The notes under the pieces were generated by a model. That model worked only from the letters and a program-made list of their open reading frames with translations. It made no database searches and was not told the origin of the DNA. The position numbers and the translations under genes are program-made. This document shows, piece by piece, positions 8,542 through 17,435 of a stretch of DNA of 39,423 nucleotides (within the stretch, counting starts at the first letter, position 1; each line of letters opens with the position of its first letter). Source of the DNA: an uncultured Chloroflexota bacterium (GTDB taxonomy: Bacteria; Chloroflexota; Chloroflexia; Chloroflexales; Chloroflexaceae); the NCBI GenBank assembly GCA_937120965.1, contig CAKZKA010000111.1, forward strand, positions 1-39,423, written 5' to 3'.

Positions 8542-8571
8542 ATTATATGCTATGACCCCGACCGCTGTCAA
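8542..8571 (-). promoter_or_regulatory. Near-consensus sigma70-type promoter of the eCIS operon
   Basis: On the minus strand TTGACA (8571-8566) and TATAAT (8547-8542) are both perfect hexamers with an 18-base spacer, inside an AT-rich island. It points at the sheath gene and precedes the whole operon. Confidence 0.8.
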
Positions 8572-8634
8572 GCCCTGAGCACGGATTGTCGGCGTCACAG
8601 AACATCCACTACGAAGAAGGCGCGCAAACGGAGG

Positions 8635-8759
8635 AGGGTTTGGGAGGGCTGCGCCCTCCCAGAAAACAACCCCATTGGCGGGAACAGTTTGGGAGGGCGC
8701 AGCCCTCCCGGGAAAATCGCTTTGCATTCCTGTGGTGCGCGGCGCAGCCGCGTGACCGT
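8635..8759. repeat. GGGAGGGC-type repeat modules
   Basis: Two modules of the form GGGAGGGC-GC-GCCCTCCC (around 8642-8660 and 8692-8710) plus a GCGGCGCAGCCGC hairpin near 8741. They lie between the small helical protein gene and the eCIS promoter. Confidence 0.7.
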
Positions 8760-9182
8760 CTATTGAGTAAACGCCCCCAGGTCGTTTTTTAGCGCCAGGG
8801 TGGGACGGTGGACGGCCAGCGCATCCGCATCGGCGCCGATGCCGGCAATGAGGCGCGCGGCGCGCTCCCGCAGCGCTGGCGTGTCGCCCAGCGCCAGGGC
8901 GCGGTCGAGCACCTGCAGGGCCACCACCAGCCTCTGCCGCTGCGAGAGCAACTCCCGGGCTTCGGCAAAGAACTGCTCCAGCGGCACCTCGGCCAGGTAG
9001 CGCCCGGCGCGCCCGATCAGATCCGCGTCGTAGCTGAGACCGGGGGGCAGAAAAGTCGCCAGTCGTTCTCCCTCGTACACATCTGTCGCTCCCACCAGAT
9101 GCCCCAGAGCGACTACCAGCGCCGTCGCCGGGGTGAGTTTCCCCGGCGGGTAGATTGCGTCCAGTTCTGTCCAGGAACCCAT
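8760..9182 (-). CDS. Small all-helical protein, possibly TerB-like
   Basis: A 140-residue soluble protein, start ATG 9182 with AGGAGGT six bases upstream. Composition predicts only helices. The segment ALVVALGHLVGATDVYEGERLATF (about 22-45) and a second helical half ending LIAGIGADADAL are reminiscent of TerB-like helical domains, which carry acidic residues at similar places. That match is weak and from pattern only. It sits just upstream of the eCIS promoter in the same direction, separated by repeats, so it may be an accessory or an unrelated neighbour. Confidence 0.75.
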   Translation of the reverse strand: MGSWTELDAIYPPGKLTPATALVVALGHLVGATDVYEGERLATFLPPGLSYDADLIGRAGRYLAEVPLEQFFAEARELLSQRQRLVVALQVLDRALALGDTPALRERAARLIAGIGADADALAVHRPTLALKNDLGAFTQ

Positions 9183-9244
9183 TGGTGACCTCCTGGTGAT
9201 TCGGGGCGGAACGTCTTTCGCCCCAACCCTCTGCCCACGGGGGT

Positions 9245-9334
9245 GACAAACCCTCCCCACCGGGAGGGTTTGGGAGGGCTGCGCCCTCCCAGGAACAAAT
9301 CATCTGGCGTTGCGCGGCGCAGCCGCGCGGGTGG
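9245..9334. repeat. GGGAGGGC module and GCGGC hairpin
   Basis: A GGGAGGGCTGCGCCCTCCC unit near 9272-9290 follows gggagggttt, and a GCGCGGCGCAGCCGCGC hairpin lies near 9313. This fills the gap between two minus-strand genes. Confidence 0.6.
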
Positions 9335-10255
9335 CTAACAGCGCTCTTCGACCGCCGCAGCTTCTCCCTGACCCAGGTAGAGCATAGCCATACTGGCGAG
9401 CAACAGGCCCGCCCCGGCAATGCCGGACGGCGCCAGCCGTTCGCCAAGCAGCAGGATGGCAAGCACCGTCGAACCCAGTGGTTCGAGCAAGGTGGCGATG
9501 GCGGCCACTGTGGCCGGTACGGTACGCAGCCCTCGCAGGTAGAGCACATAGGCAAACGCCGTCGGCACCAACCCCAGGTAGAGCAACAGCGCCCAGCCCG
9601 CAGGTGGATACGCTACGACCAGGCCACTGGCCAGGGCCGGCGGGAGCAGCACCACCGCGCCGAGGGTGAATGCCATGCTTATCGGCTGCAACGGATGGTA
9701 ATGTGGAGCCACCACCCGGCTGCCCAGCACGACCAGGCTGTAGCACAATCCGGCGCTGAGGGCCAGGGCCGCGCCCACCCAGAGCTCAGCGCCGCTGGCC
9801 GTCGGCGCGCCGCCCACGAGCAGCGCCGTGCCGCCAATCGCCCCCACCAGGGCCGCGCCGGTGATCCACTGGAGTCGCTCCCGCAGAAACAGCCCCGCCA
9901 GTACGGCGGTGAATACCGGCGCGCTACAGATATTGATCATCACTGCTGCGGCCACTCCCAGGCGAGGGATGGCCGCGAAGTAGCAGAGCTGGTAGGCGGC
10001 GAAGGCCACGCCGATCAATGTCATGATCCGCAGGTGGGGCCGTTGCACGCGCCAGAACGCCGGCCCCACCATGATGCGGCTCACCAGCAGCAGCGCTGGC
10101 GCGGCGATGAGCAGCCGCAGAAAGCCTATCGACAGGGGATTCGTGGCAGCCAGCCCGTACAACAGGCTCACTGCCACGCCAATCGTGCCCCAGATCAACG
10201 CCGCCAGACCAACAAAGACCAGCCCCGCCCGCATGCTCCCCGGCGCCTCGCCCAT
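9335..10255 (-). CDS. EamA/DMT-superfamily transporter
   Basis: A 306-residue membrane protein with about ten hydrophobic segments in two halves, as in the EamA (RhaT/YdcZ-like) drug/metabolite transporter superfamily. Marks include the N-terminal ALIWGTIGVAVSLLYG, the ...YFAAIPRLGVAAAVMINICSAPVFTAVLA repeat end, and the second-half LEPLGSTVLAILLLGERL. The substrate cannot be read from sequence. ATG 10255 has GAAGGAG in place and overlaps the antitoxin stop (TGATG), so the two are translationally coupled. Confidence 0.92.
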   Translation of the reverse strand: MGEAPGSMRAGLVFVGLAALIWGTIGVAVSLLYGLAATNPLSIGFLRLLIAAPALLLVSRIMVGPAFWRVQRPHLRIMTLIGVAFAAYQLCYFAAIPRLGVAAAVMINICSAPVFTAVLAGLFLRERLQWITGAALVGAIGGTALLVGGAPTASGAELWVGAALALSAGLCYSLVVLGSRVVAPHYHPLQPISMAFTLGAVVLLPPALASGLVVAYPPAGWALLLYLGLVPTAFAYVLYLRGLRTVPATVAAIATLLEPLGSTVLAILLLGERLAPSGIAGAGLLLASMAMLYLGQGEAAAVEERC

Positions 10256-10503
10256 CAGGCTCCTTCGGGCTCACCTTCGGTTTCCCTGGTGTGCTCCTCA
10301 ATAAACTGGCGGATAGCGGTAAACACCTCGATATCGATGATCACGCCGGTTGGATACCCTTTCTGGGTCACTACGATCGGCTGATGGTTGGCCTGCGATC
10401 GCTTGATCAGCGCTGCGAGCGACGAAGCGGCTTTCGAGATGGGCACGACGCCCCGCTCCAGATCAACGCTTCGTATGCACTTCGCGAGATCCAGTTGTGC
10501 CAT
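10255..10503 (-). CDS. Phd/YefM-type antitoxin-like protein (no adjacent toxin)
   Basis: An 82-residue protein with the Phd/YefM antitoxin layout: an N-terminal segment VPISKAASSLAALIKRSQANHQPIVVTQKGYPTGVIID that fits the DNA-binding fold, then an acidic tail (FIEEHTRETEGEPEGA). In type II systems the acidic tail binds a Doc or RelE-like toxin. Here the downstream gene is a transporter, overlapping by TGATG, and no toxin frame is seen on either side. It may be an orphan that works as a repressor of its operon. ATG 10503 has GGAGGAAG just upstream. Confidence 0.85.
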   Translation of the reverse strand: MAQLDLAKCIRSVDLERGVVPISKAASSLAALIKRSQANHQPIVVTQKGYPTGVIIDIEVFTAIRQFIEEHTRETEGEPEGA

Positions 10504-10969
10504 TAGCGGCTTCCTCCATACTGTAGCCACCTTGTGTGAGTAGGACCGGGTTGTGTGGAGCGCGGCCCCGCCTCCACACAGCCAGCGTTACATGCCCGCG
10601 CCTCCGGCAGGTGAACGTGTAGAGGCGCCCTGACCTTCTGCTGATGAGAGATCTTCGAGAACTTCAGTGCAGGGCACCCGATTCTCGCCGTTAAGAGATT
10701 ATCAAAAGGTCGATCACCGACCTTCATCAGGGTAGTCCGTGCGGCGATCTTTGTCAAGCTGCAAGGTGCTGGGTGCTACTGAAGCCTGGGAGGCGCTGAA
10801 AAAACCTGGCAGGCGCCATTCCCAGGGCGCACACTGCCGGGAATGAACATCATTGTTGTCATTGTTATTGTTACTGTTTTTGGGAGGGCGTAGAGGCGCG
10901 GCGCCGTGCCTCTACGCCCAAACCCTCCCCGCCCGCGGGCTGTTTCCCGGGAGGGCTACGTCCCTCTCA
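10504..10969. other. Gap upstream of antitoxin: leader and repeats
   Basis: No gene is supported. The near part may be a leader: a short minus-strand hairpin GGTCG-gtgat-CGACC followed by TTTT lies at 10705-10723. Around 10780-10830 is a small direct repeat (GCCTGG.AGGCGC and CCTGGCAGGCGCC). A T-rich stretch (ttgttgtcattgttattg) lies at 10853-10880, then GGGAGGG modules with Cys-rich filler to 10960. Confidence 0.4.
10729..10757 (-). promoter_or_regulatory. Candidate promoter for antitoxin-transporter operon
   Basis: Minus-strand TTGACA (10757-10752) is followed after 17 bases by TACCCT (10734-10729), a poor -10. It is the only candidate seen upstream and implies a leader of about 220 bases. 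Confidence 0.35.
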
Positions 10970-11066
10970 TACCATTTTGGATTTTAGATTTTGGATTGTG
11001 GATTGCCACGCTGGGCAGCACAACGCCTGAAATCGCTTCAGGCAATGCGGCATCATCAACGGTAAT
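10970..11066 (+). repeat. Heptad element, copy 1 (97 bp, four heptads)
   Basis: It begins TACCATTTT, runs through four 7-mers (TTTTGGA/TTTTAGA type), then a conserved body (gccacgctgggcagcacaac), a hairpin GCCTGAA-atcgc-TTCAGGC, and ends CATCATCAACGGTAAT. Copies 2 and 3 are at 15860-15970 and 26545-26648. Confidence 0.85.
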
Positions 11067-11201
11067 TGGTATCAAACCCTCCCCGCTGGCGGGTTGTTTC
11101 CTGGGCAGTAATCAGACCCTGGCCTGCGCTGCCACATCTGACAGGTTTGTAGCGTGATGTGCCGGATGCGCCACGTACCTTTCACGCCGGGGCTTGCTGG
11201 C

Positions 11202-12395
<1,194 letters not shown>

Positions 12396-12487
12396 CGACA
12401 CCTCCTGAGGTGAACATACGGGGAAACCGGGTTTCCCCAATCCCCTCCCTGCGGGGAGGCGCCCGGTTCCCTCCCCCAGCGGGTTCA
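12396..12487. repeat. Head plus palindrome upstream of cysteine desulfurase
   Basis: TGAGGTGAACATACG lies at about 12406-12420, followed by GGGGAAACCGGGTTTCCCC at 12420-12438. On the minus strand the head reads TTCACCTCAGGAGGTG, so CACCT could pair with AGGTG of the desulfurase SD across a four-base loop. Confidence 0.65.
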
Positions 12488-12655
12488 GGGGCGGACAGAA
12501 CGTATGAGCGCCGACGGGCGGTATGGCGTTGGGATGCGCTGCTTGGTCCTCACCCCCTCCCCTCTCCAGCGAAGCTGGAGAGGGGAGACCAGAGCCGCGC
12601 GCCGGGGCATTCCAAAGCGGTATACACCACGTTAGCCCGGATGTTCTGTCCGCCC
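12488..12655 (+). mobile_element. Inverted-end element, copy A (168 bp)
   Basis: Ends are inverted repeats: GGGGCGGACAGAAC (12488-12501) and GTTCTGTCCGCCC (12643-12655). The interior shares segments with copy B at 18523-18764 in opposite orientation (ATGAGCGCCGACGGGCG, GCGTTGGGA, a TCTCCAGCGAAGCTGGAGA hairpin, GAGCCGCGCGC..GG.GC.TTCCAA). No coding capacity. A short non-autonomous element (MITE-like) is the simplest reading. Confidence 0.7.
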
Positions 12656-13149
12656 TTAAACCCCAGCGGGGGAGGGCCGGGGAGGGGGCGGCCCTCCCAG
12701 AGATACCCCATGGTCATCGCGGCGTTGTGCGCCCCGCGAATGAGCGTCTGAGGTGAACATAGCCTGCCAGCGGGGAGGGTTTGGGCATAGAGGCGCGCCG
12801 CCGCCGCGCCTCTATGCCCTCCCAGGAAAAACTCATTGTTCATCCTGTCATTGTGCGGCGCAGCCGCATAGGCGCCAGATCTGAAAAGGAGGGGAAACCC
12901 GGTCTCCCCGCGCCCCGGCCCGCAGGGCGCGTTTGCCAGGGCGTCGCCCTTGCCCACTCCGCTGTGTGTATTCCGGTAACGGGCAGCGAGGCCGCGTGCG
13001 CGTCCGGCCAGAAGCCCGACGTGATAGTATACCACACGGGTGTGAAAAAGGTGTTCTGGAGATGCACGGGTTCACCCTTCTTCCGGAGTGGCGCTTTACC
13101 CCGAAAGTGAACAGTCGCCTGGAGATGGCTACAGCTTGTTTCCCGGGAG
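12656..13149. repeat. Gap of GGGAGGGC and hairpin modules
   Basis: About 490 bases without a supported gene. Visible are gggagggccggggagggggcggccctccc near 12668-12700, a TGAGGTGAACATAGCC head at 12750, gggagggtttgggc at 12774, a minor inverted repeat of GCCGCCGCCGCG around 12797, a GCGGCGCAGCCGC hairpin at 12856, and a palindrome copy at 12893-12911 (GGGGAAACCCGGTCTCCCC variant). One frame of 60-160 codons on each strand reads through but has no SD or family. Confidence 0.6.
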
Positions 13150-13605
13150 GGCTTTGCCCTCCCACACCCTCCCGCGGGCGGGTCAGGTTCACCTCAGCGT
13201 CAGCCACGCCGCGCGCATTCGTTTATTCGTTTCCCCTTCGTTGACCCATTTCCCCTCTGCGTCAGCAGGTGAAACCCGTTGCAGGGCTTTGCCCTCCCAC
13301 ACCCTCCCGCGGGCGGGCCAGGTTCACCTCAGCGTCAGCCACGCCGCGCGCATTCGTTTATTCGTTTCCCCTTCGTTGACCCATTTCCCCTCTGCGTCAG
13401 CAGGTGAAACCCGTTGCAGGGCTTTGCCCTCCCACACCCTCCCGCGGGCGGGCCAGGTTCACCTCAGAGTCAGGCACACCTTGCGCATTCGTTTATTCGT
13501 TTCCCCTTCGTTGACCCATTTCCCCTCTGCGTCAGCAGGTGAAACCCGTTGCAGGGCTTTGCCCTCCCACACCCTCCCGCGGGCGGGCTATGTTCACCTC
13601 AGGAA
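13150..13605 (+). repeat. 135-bp tandem array 1 (three units plus a partial)
   Basis: The same sequence recurs at 13150, 13285, 13420 and 13555, an exact period of 135 bases. Each unit has GGCTTTGCCCTCCCACACC, a CCCGCGGGCGGG core, a TTCACCTCAG head, ATTCGTTTATTCGTTTCCCC and GCGTCAGCAGGTGAAACC. Units 1 and 2 carry CAGCGTCAGCCACGCC; unit 3 carries CAGAGTCAGGCACACC like array 2 at 32996. Since 135 is 45 codons, the frame stays open across units, but there is no SD or family and I treat it as repeat, not gene. Confidence 0.85.
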
Positions 13606-13610
13606 TACGC

Positions 13611-15752
13611 TTACTCTTCAACCCCTTCGAGGCGCACCCCGCCGGCTTCGACGCGTACCCGACCGCCGGCGCCGGGCGGTAGTTCGATGGAGAGGGGCAG
13701 GTCGGGGCGCAGGGTCAGGGGTGGGCTGCGAAAGACCGTGCGCCCGTCGAGGGCCACGGTGACGGTTGCGCCAGTGATGATGCGCGGGGTTGCCAGGGTC
13801 ACCGTCAGGCCGCCGTCATCGCGGCGCGAGAGGCCCAGGGCGCCGTCGGCGGTAGCCGTAACGAGCCGGCCCAGGCCCCACAGCGGCAGCCAGGTGCCCT
13901 CGATGCTCCGCGTCGCGCCTGGCGCCAGGGGCGGGTCGTCCCAGAAGGTCGCCTGGGCCCCGCTCCACAGTTCTACATAGCCGCTGTCGTCGTCGGTGTA
14001 CAGGCGCGGGTCGTTGCGCGGGCCGAAACCAAAGAGCTTGCCCCCGACTACTCCCGAGCCATGCGCCACCGCGGCGCCGCTGTCGGCATTCACGTCGTAG
14101 ACGCCCAGGAACGGAGGGGGCGCCGGGGTGAAGACCCCCAGGTAGCCCGTCCAGGTGGTCGGGTCGCTCAGATCGCGCCCGTCGTGGCGCGGCCAGGCGA
14201 TGCTCGCCCGTGGGCCGGGCAGCCCTTCGTCGCTGCTCGCGTGGACGATCATCTGCCCGGTGGGGGCCACAAAGTGCAGCCCCCTCCCTACCCGATTGTC
14301 GCCCGCCGGGCTGAGCATGGCGTTGGTCCACATCTGAAGCGGCTGCGCGGCGGTGGAAGTGTTGCGCGCTGCCAGGCGCGCCACGAAGCGCGCCTCGCCC
14401 GCGCGCAGGGTGAGGCTGCCGCTCACCGCAAAGCCGCGCTGCCGCTCGGTGGTGGTGGCTCGCACCGTTACCGCGTTGCGGTCGGAGCTTACTGCCACTT
14501 CCCAGGGCAGATGCTCCAGATACCCGTGCTCCTGGGTGGGTACGGCCCACTCCAGCCCGCCCACCCCCAGCCACCAGCCACGCTGACCAAAGGGCGCAGG
14601 CTTGATCACCGGATTCTGGTAGAAGATCGCCCGTCCACTCGTCCGATCCACGGCCTGGAGCAGCCGCCCGCCCAGCTCGGGCAGAACGGTCAGGCTGAGA
14701 AATCGGTTCTCGATTATCAGCGCCCGGTAGGGGCGAGGCTGCGGCGGGCCAACCCGGCCCGGCTCGAGGCGTTCGTAGGGAAAGATCGGATCATCCGGCG
14801 ACGTGGGGCGCAGCGCCGGCGCCAGGTCGTAGGTTGGGATGACCAGCGTGGTTTCGCGCACGCTGAGGGCTTGCGCAGGAGCGGGGCGGGCGTAGCGTAA
14901 GTCGTGGCCGTGGCGCCAGCGCAGGTAGTGCTGGCCTACGTTGCCCATCTCGACCTGCCAGGGTTCGGGATTGGCAGGAGTGTAGGTGAGCAGACGGCGT
15001 TCGAAGGCCTGGATCAGCACCCGGGTGTCACGACCGCCCACGCGCACGCGCGCCCAGAAGGGCTCGGTGATCGGACGCCCGAAGACGAACAGCGGGTCGA
15101 GCCAGGCGCGCTGCTGCTCCATAAAGCGGTCGAACACCAGGGGAACGTTGCGCCCCGTTACCGCATCGTAGCGGACGATGGCAGTTTCAGGCCGCGCCAG
15201 GGTCGGGTCGTCGCCGCTGCCGGCAGGGCCGAAGGTGGCGCTGACCCGCGCGCCGGGGCGGGGCGGGGCGCGCCCGGCGCCATCGAGCGCGGCCAGGGGC
15301 GCAAGCATAGCGTATGTGGGCGCGTCGGGATTATCGGTCAGATCGCCGGCCACGGGGATGGCCGCCGGCGCGCGGATCACGAAGGTTGTCGCCCCAACCT
15401 GCATCTGCCCGCTGATCAGCTCAACCACCAGCAGGCCGGTGGTGACGAACCAGGGCGAGCGCCGGTTCCCCGCCGGGTCGCCGATCTCCATACGCGCCTT
15501 GTCGAAGTACTGCACCAGGCGCGCGCCGCCAGGCGCCTGATCGTAGCGCTCATAGCGCCGCTCACCGGGTAAGGCCCCCCAGGTCCACGACCGAGCGGCC
15601 CCCCCGGCCACCGCGAGATCGGCGCGAACCCACAGGTCGCGAAAGGCCGGGTCGGCGAAGCCGTCGGGCACGACGGGGCCGGCCAGCACCGCGGGCGGAA
15701 GAAGCGCCAGTGCGACCAGAAGAATCAGGGAGCGGCGCAGGACTCGATACAT
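13611..15752 (-). CDS. Secreted DUF5107-domain protein
   Basis: A 713-residue protein with an N-terminal signal peptide (MYRVLRRSLILLVALALLPPAVLA, cleavage near 24). Residues about 30-290 form a region with FVFGRPITEPFWARV and LTYTPANPEPWQVEMGNVGQHYLRW, a pattern I associate with secreted Chloroflexota proteins. Residues about 300-640 match DUF5107, a beta-sandwich fold of galactose-mutarotase type: NRFLSLTVLPELGGRLLQAVDRTSGRAIFYQNP, WWLGVGGLEWAVPTQEHGYL, and ELWSGAQATFWDDPPL. It probably acts outside the membrane on a carbohydrate-like ligand; enzyme activity is not shown. The start codon has only CAGGTG just upstream, so ATG 15752 rests mainly on the signal peptide. Confidence 0.85.
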   Translation of the reverse strand: MYRVLRRSLILLVALALLPPAVLAGPVVPDGFADPAFRDLWVRADLAVAGGAARSWTWGALPGERRYERYDQAPGGARLVQYFDKARMEIGDPAGNRRSPWFVTTGLLVVELISGQMQVGATTFVIRAPAAIPVAGDLTDNPDAPTYAMLAPLAALDGAGRAPPRPGARVSATFGPAGSGDDPTLARPETAIVRYDAVTGRNVPLVFDRFMEQQRAWLDPLFVFGRPITEPFWARVRVGGRDTRVLIQAFERRLLTYTPANPEPWQVEMGNVGQHYLRWRHGHDLRYARPAPAQALSVRETTLVIPTYDLAPALRPTSPDDPIFPYERLEPGRVGPPQPRPYRALIIENRFLSLTVLPELGGRLLQAVDRTSGRAIFYQNPVIKPAPFGQRGWWLGVGGLEWAVPTQEHGYLEHLPWEVAVSSDRNAVTVRATTTERQRGFAVSGSLTLRAGEARFVARLAARNTSTAAQPLQMWTNAMLSPAGDNRVGRGLHFVAPTGQMIVHASSDEGLPGPRASIAWPRHDGRDLSDPTTWTGYLGVFTPAPPPFLGVYDVNADSGAAVAHGSGVVGGKLFGFGPRNDPRLYTDDDSGYVELWSGAQATFWDDPPLAPGATRSIEGTWLPLWGLGRLVTATADGALGLSRRDDGGLTVTLATPRIITGATVTVALDGRTVFRSPPLTLRPDLPLSIELPPGAGGRVRVEAGGVRLEGVEE

Positions 15753-15859
15753 CACCTGGAGTATACCAGATGCTCCGGCGTTCCCAGGAAGAGGCAGGGC
15801 GAATACAACGTCGGCAAGCGAATGCATCCTGAGCGGTACATCCAGCAAGGTATGTGTTA
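15753..15859. other. Short gap upstream of the DUF5107 gene
   Basis: About 107 bases with no recognised feature except a gagtataccag stretch near 15758. No confident promoter for the DUF5107 gene was seen. Confidence 0.3.
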
Positions 15860-15970
15860 ATTACCGTTGATGATGCCGCATTGCCTGAAGCGGTTTCAGG
15901 CGTTGTGCTGCCCAGCGTGGCAATCCAAAATCCAAAATCCAAAATCTAAAATCTAAAATCTAAAATGGTA
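15860..15970 (-). repeat. Heptad element, copy 2 (111 bp, six heptads)
   Basis: Reverse orientation. It has three TTTTAGA and three TTTTGGA heptads, then the same body and GCCTGAA/TTCAGGC hairpin, ending CATCATCAACGGTAAT. Its length exceeds copy 1 by exactly two heptads (14 bp). GGTAAT flanks the left end and also closes the right end. Confidence 0.88.
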
Positions 15971-16006
15971 TTACCCCACGTGTGCACACGCGCCGCGCAA
16001 TCGCCC

Positions 16007-16034
16007 TTGACAGCCCATAGAAATCAGTTATATT
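16007..16034 (+). promoter_or_regulatory. Promoter for the aco cluster
   Basis: TTGACA at 16007-16012 and TATATT at 16029-16034, spacer 16 bases. A transcript would start near 16041, leaving a leader of about 390 bases before acoA. No upstream -12/-24 sigma54 site was recognised. Confidence 0.65.
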
Positions 16035-16040
16035 AGACAT

Positions 16041-16430
16041 ATCCAATACGTATCAGTCCAGAAACACGCACCGCCGCTGCGCGGCCGTCCAGGCGTGGAC
16101 ACGCCGCGCCTGTCCGGGTTTTGCCCATCGGCGTGGCTCGCCCCGAAAGGAGGTATACCCACCAGGCCGTCCTTAAAACTGTTCGCCCCTCGTGCTCGAA
16201 CCGCAGCATGTCTTCCTGCGGGCCATGCGAAGCGAGAGGGGCAGCCAGGAACCGGCACGAGCGCGCGCCAGGCACAATGCCCGCCCTCCTGCAAACCGGC
16301 AATGCCATAGCCGTCGATCTGGAGTGTCAGATTGGCCAATTGAGCCGATAACGCGTTCAGTGCTCCGCCCCCTTGCGCCCCACAGCGCATTAGCGATTCA
16401 AAGTTCACTGCTGAACGGAGAGAATGACCA
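16041..16430 (+). other. Long leader before acoA
   Basis: A 390-base GC-rich stretch with several potential stem-loops and an orphan SD-like AAAGGAGGT at 16148 that is not followed by a start codon in good position. I compared it by eye with common riboswitch cores (cobalamin, TPP, glycine) and saw no convincing match. It may be a structured leader. Confidence 0.4.
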
Positions 16431-17435
16431 ATGGAGATCTCTCGCGAACGCCTGCTCTGGGCCTACGAACGGATGCGCCTCATCCGCGAGTTCGAAGATC
16501 GCCTTCACACCGATTTCGCCGCTGGAAAAATCCCCGGGTTCGTGCATCTCTACGCTGGTGAAGAGGCTGTCGCTGTGGGCGTCTGCGCCCACCTGGGCGA
16601 CGATGACTTTATCACCAGCACTCATCGCGGCCACGGGCACTGCATCGCCAAAGGCGTGGATCTCCGGGCCATGATGGCCGAGATCTACGGCAAGGCAACC
16701 GGATCCTGCAAGGGCAAAGGTGGCTCAATGCACATCGCCGATGTGGACCGGGGGATGCTCGGCGCCAATGGCATCGTTGGCGGGGGGCCGCCCCTGGCCT
16801 GCGGAGCAGGGCTGACCGCTCGCCTCAAAGGCACCGATCAGGTGACGGCCTGCTTCTTTGGCGATGGCGCTTCCAACCAGGGCACTACCTTCGAGGGCCT
16901 CAATCTGGCCGGTATCTGGAAGTTGCCGGTCGTATTCGTTTGTGAAAACAACGGCTACGCCGAAACCACCTCGCCACGCTACTCGGTGTCGGGCCAGGAT
17001 ATTGCGGCGCGCGCGCGCGGCTTTGGCATGCCCAGTATCGCCATTGACGGCCTCGATTTCTTCGCTGTCTACGAGGCGGCTGGCGAGGCAATCGCCCGCG
17101 CGCGGCGCGGCGAAGGACCTACCTTCATCGAGGCCCAGACCTACCGCTACTACGGGCACTTTGAGGGCGACTCGCTCAAATACCGCGACCAGAGTGAGGA
17201 CGCGCACTACCGCGCCCTCGATTGCCTCAACCGCTTCCGCACAACCGTGATCGAACAGGAACTGCTGAGCCAGGCCGAGCTTGACGCGATTGACGCGCAG
17301 GCGCGTGAGGCGATTGAAGCGGCCGCGCGCTTTGCGGCAGAGAGTCCGCTCCCCACCGCTGCCGATCTCCTCACCGATGTGTACGTCAGCTACCCCGCCG
17401 CCGGTCTCTGGCCCTTTCAGGAGGTGAATCGATGA
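16431..17435 (+). CDS. acoA: Acetoin/2-oxoacid dehydrogenase E1 alpha subunit
   Basis: A 334-residue thiamine diphosphate-dependent E1 alpha. The ThDP motif starts GDGASNQG (144-151) and ends with CENN (171-174); the HRGHGH loop (65-70) and GKGGSMH (95-101) are family marks. Length and the neighbouring acoB, AcoC-like and AcoX-like genes point to acetoin dehydrogenase rather than pyruvate dehydrogenase, though the E1 alone cannot decide. It would oxidatively cleave acetoin, passing acetyl to the lipoyl carrier. Start ATG 16431 has GGAGAG ten bases upstream. It overlaps acoB by four bases (ATGA), with AGGAGGTGAATCG before acoB. Confidence 0.9.
   Translation: MEISRERLLWAYERMRLIREFEDRLHTDFAAGKIPGFVHLYAGEEAVAVGVCAHLGDDDFITSTHRGHGHCIAKGVDLRAMMAEIYGKATGSCKGKGGSMHIADVDRGMLGANGIVGGGPPLACGAGLTARLKGTDQVTACFFGDGASNQGTTFEGLNLAGIWKLPVVFVCENNGYAETTSPRYSVSGQDIAARARGFGMPSIAIDGLDFFAVYEAAGEAIARARRGEGPTFIEAQTYRYYGHFEGDSLKYRDQSEDAHYRALDCLNRFRTTVIEQELLSQAELDAIDAQAREAIEAAARFAAESPLPTAADLLTDVYVSYPAAGLWPFQEVNR

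Noticed and set aside
10503-10757. 84-codon minus-strand frame from a TTG, upstream of the antitoxin
   Set aside because: The TTG is the promoter -35 hexamer; no SD, and no family match.
13150-13605. CRISPR array
   Set aside because: Units are contiguous and near identical with no unique spacers, and there are no cas genes.
13088-13762. 224-codon frame through the 135-bp array (and a similar one at 32990-33439)
   Set aside because: Open only because the period is 45 codons; no SD, and the protein is merely the repeat translated.
16041-16430. Cobalamin, TPP or glycine riboswitch in the acoA leader
   Set aside because: Some GCC-rich segments look superficially similar, but no core motif is complete.
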